NCBI RefSeq assembly: GCF_000315625.1
Contig: NW_005434603.1
Location: 226,038 to 290,037 of the forward strand
DNA from: Guillardia theta CCMP2712
Taxonomy: Eukaryota > Cryptophyceae > Pyrenomonadales > Geminigeraceae
Direction: 5' to 3'
Length of the DNA: 64,000 nucleotides
Part shown: piece after piece, positions 1 through 9,100 of the stretch
How positions within the stretch are numbered: the stretch's first letter is position 1
Layout: each line of letters begins with the position of its first letter
Program-made: the position numbers and the translations under genes
The notes under the pieces: generated by a model
Told to the model about the DNA's origin: nothing
What the model saw: the letters and a program-made list of their open reading frames with translations, nothing else
Databases searched by the model: none

Positions 1-32
1 NNNNNNNNNNNNNNNNNNNNNNNNNNNNNNNN
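1..32. other. assembly gap (N run) at left edge
   Basis: Thirty-two N bases open the window, followed directly by a CTC-rich microsatellite. The gap probably reflects failure to assemble through simple repeats. Confidence 0.95.
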
Positions 33-780
33 TCCTCCTCCTCCTCCTCCTCCCCCAGACCACGAGACCAATCTACGCTCAGAAGAACATACTTTGTCTC
101 CCATGCGGACGCCAGCTATGTATCCTTGCGAATCTTGGGAGAGGGAGGTCAGCGGAGGGGTCTTGGAGGCAGAAGAAGTGACCGGGAAGGGAGGGGCAGA
201 GATGATGACTGAGTCTTGCTTTGTCATGAAGACCAACCCTAACAGTCATTCATGAAAATTCAATCGACTCCCTCCCTCCCTCCCTCCCTCCCTGCCCTCT
301 CATTATCTGTCATTCTCTCTCTGGTTCCCTTCTATTCCTCCCTCCGTCCCTCCGTCCCTCCGTCCCTCCGTCCCTCCGTCCCTCCGTCCCTCCCTCCGCT
401 CTTCTCCGCTTGTCATTGTCTCATCCCGTTCTCAATGTCTCACTGTCTCACCGATTCCCGTGGGGTCGTACTTCGAGAGTGTTTTGAGCTGACAGGAATA
501 TCAGCGATACAGTCTGCAAGGTTGCAGTAGCAACTTCATCAGGAGGGATGAATCGTGAGTAGACATCTCCTAGTTGTTTCACAATCTTCTTTATCTGCAG
601 TTTGCAGGATCGGTATGCAATCTGAGCAAGGACAGAACAAACTAGTCACCAACCTCTTGGTAAGCTGCGCTTTGAGTAGAGAATGATCGACTCTTCAAGT
701 CTGCTCGCACATCCTGTATATCAACACCATTGTAAACATGCCTCTCCGCGCTGTCTCTGCACAATGATCAGACTCGAGGG
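33..780. repeat. simple-repeat-rich stretch, no gene seen
   Basis: (TCC)n follows the gap, (CCCT)n lies at about 270-296, and a clean 8-bp tandem repeat of unit CCCTCCGT with about seven copies lies at about 340-398. The open frame over this part is just the repeat translated as Pro/Ser/Leu. The remainder to 780 shows no convincing exon. Confidence 0.7.
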
Positions 781-1110
781 CTTCTGACCGACTTGGATCA
801 TAGTCCTACTTGGGGCCCAAGGGGTTGGTCTTGTCGAAGTACTTGGCATCAATCAGGTCCAACACCTTGCCCTTGGTTGAGAAGGACGAGGATCGAGATA
901 GTCGCTATCGACATACTTCATCGACGATGGTATGATGCTGAGCAAGCGCAAGTCATACTACGTGGTTGACACCCAGGGAAGTACCTCGTCATCGGGGAAG
1001 ATAGTCTTTGTCTGTGAACAAGGTCACCATTCTAAAGAGGGCTGTCATCATACCTGAGTGTGATCATCGCAGGAAAATGCCGATCCTGAGCATCTGGAGC
1101 ATGCAGTGAG
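781..1110 (-). CDS. possible 3' exons of an unidentified minus-strand gene
   Basis: On the minus strand a frame ending in TAG at about 826 reads as a plausible protein C-terminus (KVLDLIDAKYFD, then TNPLGPK and stop). An upstream segment near 980-1010 (KTIFPDDEVLPW) is preceded by a CAG acceptor and followed by GTAGTATG. Another segment near 1050-1120 ends in CAG/GTATGA. I do not recognise the family and cannot join the exons with confidence. It may be the end of a small gene that continues to about 1500. Confidence 0.3.
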
Positions 1111-2240
1111 GAGCTTGTCATGCTTGCAAGCTGTGGGAAGCGCATGGGGTACCTGCTCATCGCACTTTCCTTCAGCGGAGGGTCGTCAGGTCCGGCAGAC
1201 AAGGACACCTGGAAGGATGGGTACAACGGGGTTACAAGGATGATAGCAGCATGCTTTGCTGAACATGGCATCACCTCTGAATCTATCAATCCACACAGGA
1301 GGCAAAGAGAAAGCGCCATGAAAACGGAGAACATCCGCATCTTGTTCGGTCTGCGCGTCCTTGACCTTGGAGGCAGAGTAAGCCAAACAAAGAGGAGGCT
1401 TGAAGAGTAAGGAACAACCTCTCGAGCATCTTCTGGATCTTCGGTTGTTGCCACGTCTCCTGCCCATCTCGACTCATGCAGCTCTGCCCACACGTCTCGT
1501 TATGCTGCCTCCCCCTTCAACCAACGCATACCCTTGAGCTCGATGCATGAAAGAAGGCAGGTTGTTTGCTGTGCAGCAGCTGGTCCCATGGACCATATCC
1601 TCTTGCAGGCCTCCTCGTCATACACGCGAATATCCCTCCTCCTCCTCCTGCTCCTCCTCCTCCCTCCTGCCATCCCGCCATTGCGCGCCATTGCGCAATG
1701 ACGCCGACGAGCCGCATTTTTACCCAGGGATCAAGGCAGAAAAGCTTGAATGCAAAGGAATTTGCTAAGATGACTCAGTGTCTTTATGTATTACTATGTT
1801 TTGGCTCTGAGGGGAGCTGCAGAAGGGTCGGGAAGGGCAGGATACAGAAAATGGCCGTGCGGGTCATGACGACGATGCGAAGCCTGAGCAAAGTCGGTGT
1901 GGACTTGGACGTCTTGAAGAGACAGACCGAGGTCGATGCATGCTGTGATGCGAGGAGAGGGGAGAGGAGAGGGGAAGGGGAGGAGGGATGGGAGGGGAGG
2001 AGTTCACGAGGAGATGCGATACGATGCGGTATGAATGGGATGTGGTATGGTATAGTATGGTATAGTATAGAGTGGTATGATGTAGTTGTTTTGATACAAG
2101 CCTGTGTGCTTGCTTTGACTCGGTCCTGTCAGTGTCTTATGAGCGCCGCACACCTGGACGATTGGAGTCTCGGTACCGCTATTTCCTTGCTTGTTTTCCT
2201 GATCCCCTTCTCCTACTGAAAATCTTCTCTTGGGGATGAT
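1111..2240. other. non-coding or unresolved stretch
   Basis: Overlapping open frames on both strands here are rich in Arg, Ser and Pro and track CTCCTC and GAGGGGAG repeats, with a GGTATGGTATAGTATGG pentamer-like repeat at about 2040-2075. No frame shows family-like conservation. The 3' part may hold the promoter or first exon of the YbeY gene. Confidence 0.4.
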
Positions 2241-2249
2241 TGTGAACGG

Positions 2250-3019
2250 AGATTGTCTTTCCCAAGTCTTTTATCCTGACAGCGGATGTTACCATTTCAG
2301 ATGTGCATCTCGCGAACAACCACAACATGAAGACCTTTAACAGCAAATACCGCGGCAAAGACAAGGCCACCGACATCTTGACGTTCCCTTTCCACGAGCA
2401 TCTTTATCCTGGACAGGAAACAACCAGCAATGGTTGGCGGCATGGAAATGAATGACGAGTACTACTCAGGCACTCAAGAACATCCCGAAGGAGGAGCGGG
2501 TCCTGGGAGAGATTGTCATCGCCATTCCTTACGTGAGGTGAGCATGGGGATCATGAGCCTTGCTCTCTGTGACCTCAAGGACGTCCTCCATCAGTCGATG
2601 GTGTGTGAAGAACAAAGTCCCCATCGCAACGAGGCTGCCAGGTCAAAAAGCTGTTCCTGTTGTGCGTCATGCTCAAGACTGGATTCAGAGCTCATGGCGC
2701 ATGGGATTTGTCACTGTCTGCACTACGATCATGAGAACGAATTCGATTATCGGTAAGGCGCGTCTGTCTACCAACACCCTGAACCGGGGTGATTATGAAT
2801 GCCATTCGCTCACACATGGTACTTGTCAGTATCATGAAGGCAAGGGAGCTTCTGTTATTGAGGAAGGTGAGGACGGAGAGTTGGGAGGCAGCGGTGTACA
2901 TGGGTGGCTCAGTCAGACATGTTTCCCAGATGCAGTCCTCACTGCAAGTCGATTCCAGCCAGCCAGCGGAGGAAACGCTGAAACCACATCCTCTGACTCA
3001 AGTGCAGCCGGAGGAGTAG
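2250..3019 (+). CDS. ybeY: YbeY endoribonuclease / rRNA maturation factor (split gene)
   Basis: YbeY is a metal-dependent RNase for 3' maturation of 16S-type rRNA and ribosome quality control. In algae it works in plastids or mitochondria. A first exon (to about 2537, donor AG/GTGAGC) reads through the family block YRGKDKATDILTFPFHE and then LGEIVIAIPYV, matching the YRGKDKPTDVLSFP and LGDIVIS blocks. A later exon carries the zinc motif H-x3-H-x5-H as HGICHCLHYDHE (about 2696-2731), followed by a GTAAGG donor near 2754. A further exon after CAG at about 2827 reads IMKARELL, the usual C-terminal helix. The middle junctions (2538-2690) and the first exon's start are unresolved, and the tail to the TAG at 3019 is longer than usual. 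The family call rests on three separate conserved blocks in order. Confidence 0.75.
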
Positions 3020-3349
3020 GTAGAAAATGCGGCGCAAGATGTGGGCCTGTCCCCCACACAATAAGAGCCGGGCCCGGCGATGAAAGTTATGTTGTCATTA
3101 ATATTCTGAATTTGATCTGCAATGGTTTGGATCGCGTGCTAACACCGACTAGCCTGATCTTTCAGTTCTGCCTCATACTAGTGACGAGCGGTAGACCATA
3201 ACGTCCTGCTCCTCAGTCGAGTGCTCGGTCGGCCTCGAGCATGACTCTGCATCGGCCTCACAGCTGCGCCAGACTCACTGAGACGAACTTCCGAAGTACG
3301 TCTCGGGTGTCAAGCCCGGGGCGCGCGGCCCGGGGAGCCGAATCACGGT
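3020..3349. other. intergenic, GC-rich, no gene seen
   Basis: This is the 3' flank shared by two convergent genes. It contains a GC-rich patch at about 3315-3340 (gcccggggcgcgcggcccgggg) like the larger GC islands elsewhere in the window. No exon is apparent. Confidence 0.6.
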
Positions 3350-5449
3350 TTACTCAAGAGGAGTCAGAAAGCTAGTCGTTGTGGGCTGATGTCCAGCCAT
3401 TGACCCTTCAGACGGGCACTTGGCGCAGAAGGAAGAAAAGTTCGTCTCTTGTTCTTGTTCCTCCAGTGTCAGCGTGCTGCTTGTATCTTGACCGTCGTCG
3501 CTCCCCCCTTGCTTCGTAGAGGCACTGACTGCAATGAAAGAGATCGTCTGATCTGCCCCTCCTCTCTCCCCCACTTGCTCCATCGGGAGGTACCCGGTAA
3601 GGTCTCGATACCCCCCAACCTCCCAGTTTGACTCCGCCATCTCGATCAGCGCTTGTACGGCAGAGAGCATGTGATCTGCAGGGAGGAAGCTCAGCGTGAA
3701 TTTCTCGTGTTCGTGCGCAGCATTTCGTTCCACCCCCATCAGGATTTGTTGGTCTGCGCTCCTAAAGGTCCCCAGGGCCATTTTTCCGGGTCGGGACAGG
3801 ATCTCCTCTATCCACCGGCAGACGTCCTCTGCCTCTTCCGTCACTTCATGTACAACTCTGCGCAGCTCTTGCCCCGAGCAGCGGATCGTGTTGGGTTGAT
3901 GCTTAGACTCCACGTGGCACATGAAGGGCTCCTTTGGAACCAAGTCCTCCTCGCGCTCTGTCGCGTCTGATATTCTGTTGTCCACCGCCCCCAGCCTGGC
4001 CTGTTGTTGATTGCAGATTCGATTGAAAAACTCCTGATCTTCCTCCATGCAGGCTGCCTCAAATCTCTCAATCTTGCTACGCATCTCCAACTGCAGCTCA
4101 GCCTCTGAGGAGTCCAGCTCCGTCCTGGATGACGTTGTAGTCCGGGAGAGCTCAGCGAGTTCGCGTCCGAGGCTGAGCTCGCTCATACCTCGCTGCGGCT
4201 CCATCGGTTCTTCGTTGCTGCATCCCTCTTTTGCGTGCCGTCCTGCTGAATCTTCTGCATCGAGTATCATGACATTGACCTGCTGTTCTCCCCATGCCTT
4301 TGGATCACGCACACTACTGCAGGTAAGTGCAGTCCTCTGAACTTTGCCGCTGCCCCTGGTGTTTCTTCGCCTCGAAGTAGCAGGAGAGTTGAAATGAATC
4401 AAATCCAACTTTGGAATCACTTGTAATGCGTCAGAGAACTGTGTGTCTACCTGAACCGCTATGGCTCGATGTTGTAAATATGCACTCGCCACGCCCGCGT
4501 GAAAAGTTTGGAACGTGAGCACTATGTTGTGGTGTTCGTCAGCGCCCGGAGGGCTGATAGCAAGGAAAGCATAGAGTTTCGCCTCTATTCCCCATTTCCA
4601 GGGCCGAAAGGAGTCGGAGAAGTAATTGTCCTCAATGCTGGACTCCTCGCACATAACACGCCGATCCGCGCCGAGATCCGCAAGGAACTTCGCCATGGAC
4701 GGGTCCGACCTTGTTGTAGCCGGGGATTCCACCAAGCGTCTCCGCACCACAGTGTCTGTGCTGAAGGTGGACGCATTGAAGTCCCCTCCTATGAAATGGA
4801 GTTGCGTTGTTGCAAGGGAGAACTCTAGCAGAGATCTGAAGAACTTCTCCCGCTCCCTGATTGCATTCCTGGTAGGGAACTGATGCACGTTCGTGATGAT
4901 TGCCTTGCCTACTCGCACCGACAAGATTCGATGCGGAAAGAGCATCGTTGGAGAGCGCATGACGGGGGCAGGTGCGAGCGCTGCGTGAACGAGGGTGGCC
5001 AGGCGAAAGTCGATATACCCATTGGCCTTGGTTGGCTTTCCGTGAGCCATGAAGATCCTGTAGTAGCCCCAGTTCAGCTTGATAAGCTTGCGCAACTTTG
5101 TCTCATGCCGATTGGAGACACAAACGCCTTGCAGGAGGATAATTCCTGGTTTGAAAGGCTCGATCAAAGCAGCGAGCACTCGCAGCAGAGTAGCGTGGTC
5201 GCAGCCGTTGACATTTTGCGAGACTATGAAGCCTGGCTCCGAGCATCTCTGCTGAATTTCCAACCAGCTCTCCCGGCTCCTTACCTCAGAGCTCTGTTGC
5301 TCCAATGGCTCCTTGCTTTCCCAGTCGAGCTCCGCAGGCTCCCAATCTAGGTTGGTGAAACATGTTGGCGGATCTTCCGATGTGTCCTCGTGCGTTTCGA
5401 GCTCGCTCTCGCTCGATACTGGATCCTTACACGATGCGTCCTCTTGCAT
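3350..5449 (-). CDS. EEP (LINE/AP-endonuclease-like) domain protein, intronless
   Basis: A single 699-residue open frame ends in TAA at 3350. Residues about 70-310 look like an endonuclease/exonuclease/phosphatase fold as found at the start of LINE retrotransposon ORFs: SQNVNG (metal-site Asn), then ILLQGVC, then GGDFNAS (Asp/Asn pair) and a terminal ADEHH where SDH is usual. The catalytic Glu of the normal LQE motif is replaced by Gly here. The C-terminal half is Glu/Ser-rich and I see no reverse transcriptase. The lack of introns in an intron-rich region and the fold suggest a retroelement-derived gene, either domesticated or decaying. It could also be a divergent nuclease-like protein of unknown role. 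No target-site duplication or poly(A) is evident. Confidence 0.7.
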   Translation of the reverse strand: MQEDASCKDPVSSESELETHEDTSEDPPTCFTNLDWEPAELDWESKEPLEQQSSEVRSRESWLEIQQRCSEPGFIVSQNVNGCDHATLLRVLAALIEPFKPGIILLQGVCVSNRHETKLRKLIKLNWGYYRIFMAHGKPTKANGYIDFRLATLVHAALAPAPVMRSPTMLFPHRILSVRVGKAIITNVHQFPTRNAIREREKFFRSLLEFSLATTQLHFIGGDFNASTFSTDTVVRRRLVESPATTRSDPSMAKFLADLGADRRVMCEESSIEDNYFSDSFRPWKWGIEAKLYAFLAISPPGADEHHNIVLTFQTFHAGVASAYLQHRAIAVQVDTQFSDALQVIPKLDLIHFNSPATSRRRNTRGSGKVQRTALTCSSVRDPKAWGEQQVNVMILDAEDSAGRHAKEGCSNEEPMEPQRGMSELSLGRELAELSRTTTSSRTELDSSEAELQLEMRSKIERFEAACMEEDQEFFNRICNQQQARLGAVDNRISDATEREEDLVPKEPFMCHVESKHQPNTIRCSGQELRRVVHEVTEEAEDVCRWIEEILSRPGKMALGTFRSADQQILMGVERNAAHEHEKFTLSFLPADHMLSAVQALIEMAESNWEVGGYRDLTGYLPMEQVGERGGADQTISFIAVSASTKQGGSDDGQDTSSTLTLEEQEQETNFSSFCAKCPSEGSMAGHQPTTTSFLTPLE

Positions 5450-6174
5450 CTTGAGTTCACCTCATACGGACAAGCACGCAGATCTGAGGGAGGAGACGGC
5501 GACGAGGGAGACAACCGAAATCATGCGCGCTACCTTCATGGGCATCAAAGGTACCATAGTGGTAAATCAGCGGGAAGACAGCTGTAGGAAGCTGAAGAGG
5601 GATTGATAGACATGGAAGCGTCAAAGGAGATGCCGCAGCCCTTCGTAGTTCACCACAGGGAGTGAACGAGGCAGAGCAGGATGCAAGCGGGGGCTTCACG
5701 AAGATGAGAACGGGAGAGGGGGAGTAATCAGGAGCAGCAAGCAGGGCAGAGGACTATCATGCAAGGCTGTGTGTGCACAGCAGCTGACCTGACCTTGGAA
5801 GCTGCTCTAGCAGCAGCAGCACGCAGCATTTCGGCAAGCCGCAGGCATGTTTGTAGCCTCCTCGACTGATTGTCCTCGTACTGATTTTTAACTTAAAATT
5901 TTGAGTAAAAGAGTTTGTAAACGGTTTGCCGGGCCATGCCACCCGGCCTTTGCCGGGCCCGGTCCGATTGACAGTGGGACAGTAGCCGAGCCCGCCTAGT
6001 ACGAAATTCCAACAGAGCGGGGATGAGGGTAGGGAGCCAACGGCTGATGGCGGCGATGCTCGGGTGCCGTGTGGCGATTGGGAGATGGCGGAGGAAGCAA
6101 AGGTAGAGGAGAAGGGAGGAAGGAGTTCAAAACCAAGAGGTAGATAGTTCAAGAGGAAGCTTGTTCCTACCACT
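5450..6174. promoter_or_regulatory. divergent intergenic region with GC island
   Basis: This stretch separates two divergently transcribed genes, so both promoters should lie here. It holds a 48-bp repeat element (5869-5916) followed immediately by a GC-rich, GCCGGGC-containing block at about 5925-5985. No TATA box is obvious. The open frames across it have no family-like features. Confidence 0.5.
5869..5916. repeat. dispersed repeat, copy 1 (attgtcctcgtactgattt...)
   Basis: The first 27 bases are identical to 54335-54361. Both copies then continue with TTGAGTAAA and an AAGTT/AGTTT end, differing by a few bases and a small indel. It sits about 260 bp upstream of the + gene start at 6175, and the second copy sits about 190 bp upstream of the + gene at 54563. 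Both copies abut GC-rich GCCCGG blocks and both lie between divergent genes. It may be a promoter element or the end of a small mobile element. Confidence 0.85.
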
Positions 6175-9100
6175 ATGCCCAAGTTCGATGATGAGACGCT
6201 GGCGAAGCTGCAGGAGAAGCTCATCGCCGCCGGGTACACGGACGGGGAGTGGAGGAGCATCATGCTTGAGCACTATAATGAGGACTACGAGCACATGGCA
6301 GAATTTGCGAAGCGGAGGGCGGAGGAGCGAGAGAAGAGGAGGCTGGCCATGGATATATCCAAGGAAACCAGCTTCCTGTCCTCCCATGGCGCTTCCAGGA
6401 CGGACCCGGCGCTCACTGGGAACGTGCAAGCTCTGCTCGAGAACACTTTTCAAGATTATTTCACCACCCCTCCTGTCTCGGATCAAGATCGGAAGCTTCC
6501 TTTTGAGCTTGCCCCGCCCTCCCAGCCCATCTCCCACACCATCGGTACTACTGCGCCGGGAAAGGGCGGAGTGGCGAGCTCTGGGCCGGTTAGGATCAAG
6601 GCGATCATGGAGGAAGAGGAAGAGAAGGAGGGGGTAGCCGAAGAAAAGCCTTCGGAAGAAGCTCAGGCAGAGGGCGAGGAGGAGGGAGGAGAGACGAAAA
6701 AGAAGGCACCTGAGCCCATCGACGAAGACGAGCTTATGTTCATCTGGAACCGACGGGAGGCCCCGCAGCACCGGCGGCCCAAGGTCGATCAAGCTCTGGA
6801 GCAGAAGCTCCAGGATGTGCAGAAGATCGAGGAGACGATGAACGTCCGGCGCAACGAGATCATCGAGCAGGACAAGGCGTTCTGGGCCACGATTGGAGTC
6901 AGCGACGAGCACCCGGACGGGACCATAGCCTCCGGGCAGTTCTCTCAGTTCCTTGCCAAGACGGAGAAGAAGCCGACGGCTCTGGTCATGGACGGGCAGC
7001 ACCAGACAGCTCGCTGGGCTCTGGAGGTGGCAGAGGAGGCCGAGCAACCGGATTTTCGCAGCGCCATCCTGCCTATCGGACCCCCCAAGGTCGAGCACGA
7101 CGAGAGCATACTCAAGGAAAATTTCCTCATCAGCACGAGGGCCGACCTGGAGACGATGGAACAGTCGATGCTGAGAGAGTCGCTGGGCCCTTCGAAGCTG
7201 GAGATGCCCCCGGACGCCGACCCGCACTACATGAACACTACCTTCTTCAAGACGGCCCACTCGATGAACGCGGCCTCCAAGTCGCCGCGTCCCGACGAGG
7301 GCACGATGAAGACCGTGGGGATGCAAACGACGCAGGCGCTGCAGGAGATGGCCAAGGAGACTGAGCAGAGGATACAAGAGGTGCAGAGGAGGCTGAAGAA
7401 GACGATCATCAAGGATGCTGGGGAGAAATTGGACATCCCTGCTATCCTCCTCCGCAAGTTCAACTATCTCAAGAATCCTCGCTATAAAGACCCCCCCGTG
7501 GACTTCAGGGGGCTGGTGGACAGCATTCAGCAGGGAACGATCAAGGAGGAGACGAAGAAGGGAGAGGAGACTTTCAGCCTAGTCGGCCCTGCCGTCTTCG
7601 TCCCGAAGCCTCAGGTCGTGCAGTTCACTGAGTATGAGGTGGACAAGACGTATGAGCTTCCGCTGAAGCTGCAGAACGTCACGGGCATCTTGAGGAGGAT
7701 CAGGATCATGCCCCCAGCCTCGGAGCACTTCTCCGTGTCGCTAGTGAAGTACCTCGGGGAGGACGGGCTAGTCGCTCCAGGCATGTACTGCATGGTACAC
7801 ATTCGCTTCAACCCAGACACGCTTGCTGACTACGAAGACACGCTGCACGTGGTGACAGAGAAGGGGCTGATCGCCATCCCCCTCCTCGCTCGCCGCCTCC
7901 CTCCGAACCTGACGCTCCCCGACGTGATCGACATCGGGAACTGCTTCGTGGACGACATGAAGCGCGTGGTTATCCCGTGCAGGAACCAGGGAGGGAAGGG
8001 GCAGTTCATCCTTGTGCCGGACTCAGAGTGGCCCCAGCCGCCGGACGACGTGAAGAATCGGGAGGTAGTGAGCATGCCCCCGTTCCGCTTCAGCCCGTCG
8101 AGCTGGGAGCTCAACGGCGGAGAGGAGCTGGACATCACCGTGGAGTTCTGCCCGGCACGGAATGGCAAGTTCTCCGTTGGCTTCCGGCTCGTCTGCGACA
8201 ACTGCTCCGTGCAGCAGTACCAGCTGGTGGGTACCGCCATCACCCCCTCCTTCCAGCTGGTGCAGCTGGACTCCCTGCTGGTCGTGCCCCCCCTCTCCGA
8301 GATGCTGCGGCCCCGGGTCGACCTCTCGTTCCCCAACCTCGCCCCCGGCGCTTACCAGGAGAAGCTGGTGACGCTGCAGAACAGGACACCCCTGGAGATG
8401 GACTTCAGGTGGGAGGTCGATCATACCCCCACCCCCCACACGAACCTCAACTCGTACGTGAGCAAGTGGGGTAAGGTCGGGCAGAGCCACCAGGTCTTCT
8501 CCATCCTCCCCATCAGCGGCACCTTCGCTCCCAACCAGACTCTCAGCTTCCAAATCCAGTTCGCTCCCGTCGACTGCGCCGCGTACGAGGGGGTTGCCCG
8601 CCTGCTCGTCCCGAACCTCCCATGCCCGAGGGAGGAGGGGGAGGGAGAGGGGGACTTCGGGGCCTCGGGGTACAGGTACAAGGAGTACGAGATGTCGAGA
8701 GTGCAGCTGAAGGGGACGGGGCATGAGTGCGAGGTCGCCATCGACCCGCTGGTGCTGGTGGTGGCGCAGAAGTTGAGCGTCGGGAAGGTCTACTGTCGAC
8801 CTGTGACTGTCAGGAACTTGAGTGACGCCCCCGTCTCGATCTCGTGGGAGAAGTATCCCGACCTGCTCTATCAGACCGTCAGGGTCCTGCCCGACAAGCT
8901 CGTCCTCGCTCCGAGGGAGGAGAAGAAGCTCAAGGTCGAGATCGCTCCCAAGGTCGTCGCTCCCCTGCAGGTAGTCCATCCCTCCCGCTCCTCCTCCCGC
9001 TCCTCCCTGGTCTGTTCTAGGATGCTCTTCAATCCTTTCCCTTGCTGTCCCTCCCATCCCTTGCCTTCTCCTCTTTCCTCTTTCCTCTTTCCTCCTCCTC

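Noticed and set aside
1120-1410. 96-residue + frame starting MLASCGKRMGYLL as a small secreted protein
   Set aside because: Overlaps equally long minus frames, lacks a splice context and shows no recognisable family.
6127-7377. 416-residue minus-strand open frame opposite the cilia gene
   Set aside because: Leu/Arg-rich antisense shadow of a strongly coding GC-rich exon; no family motifs or splice context.
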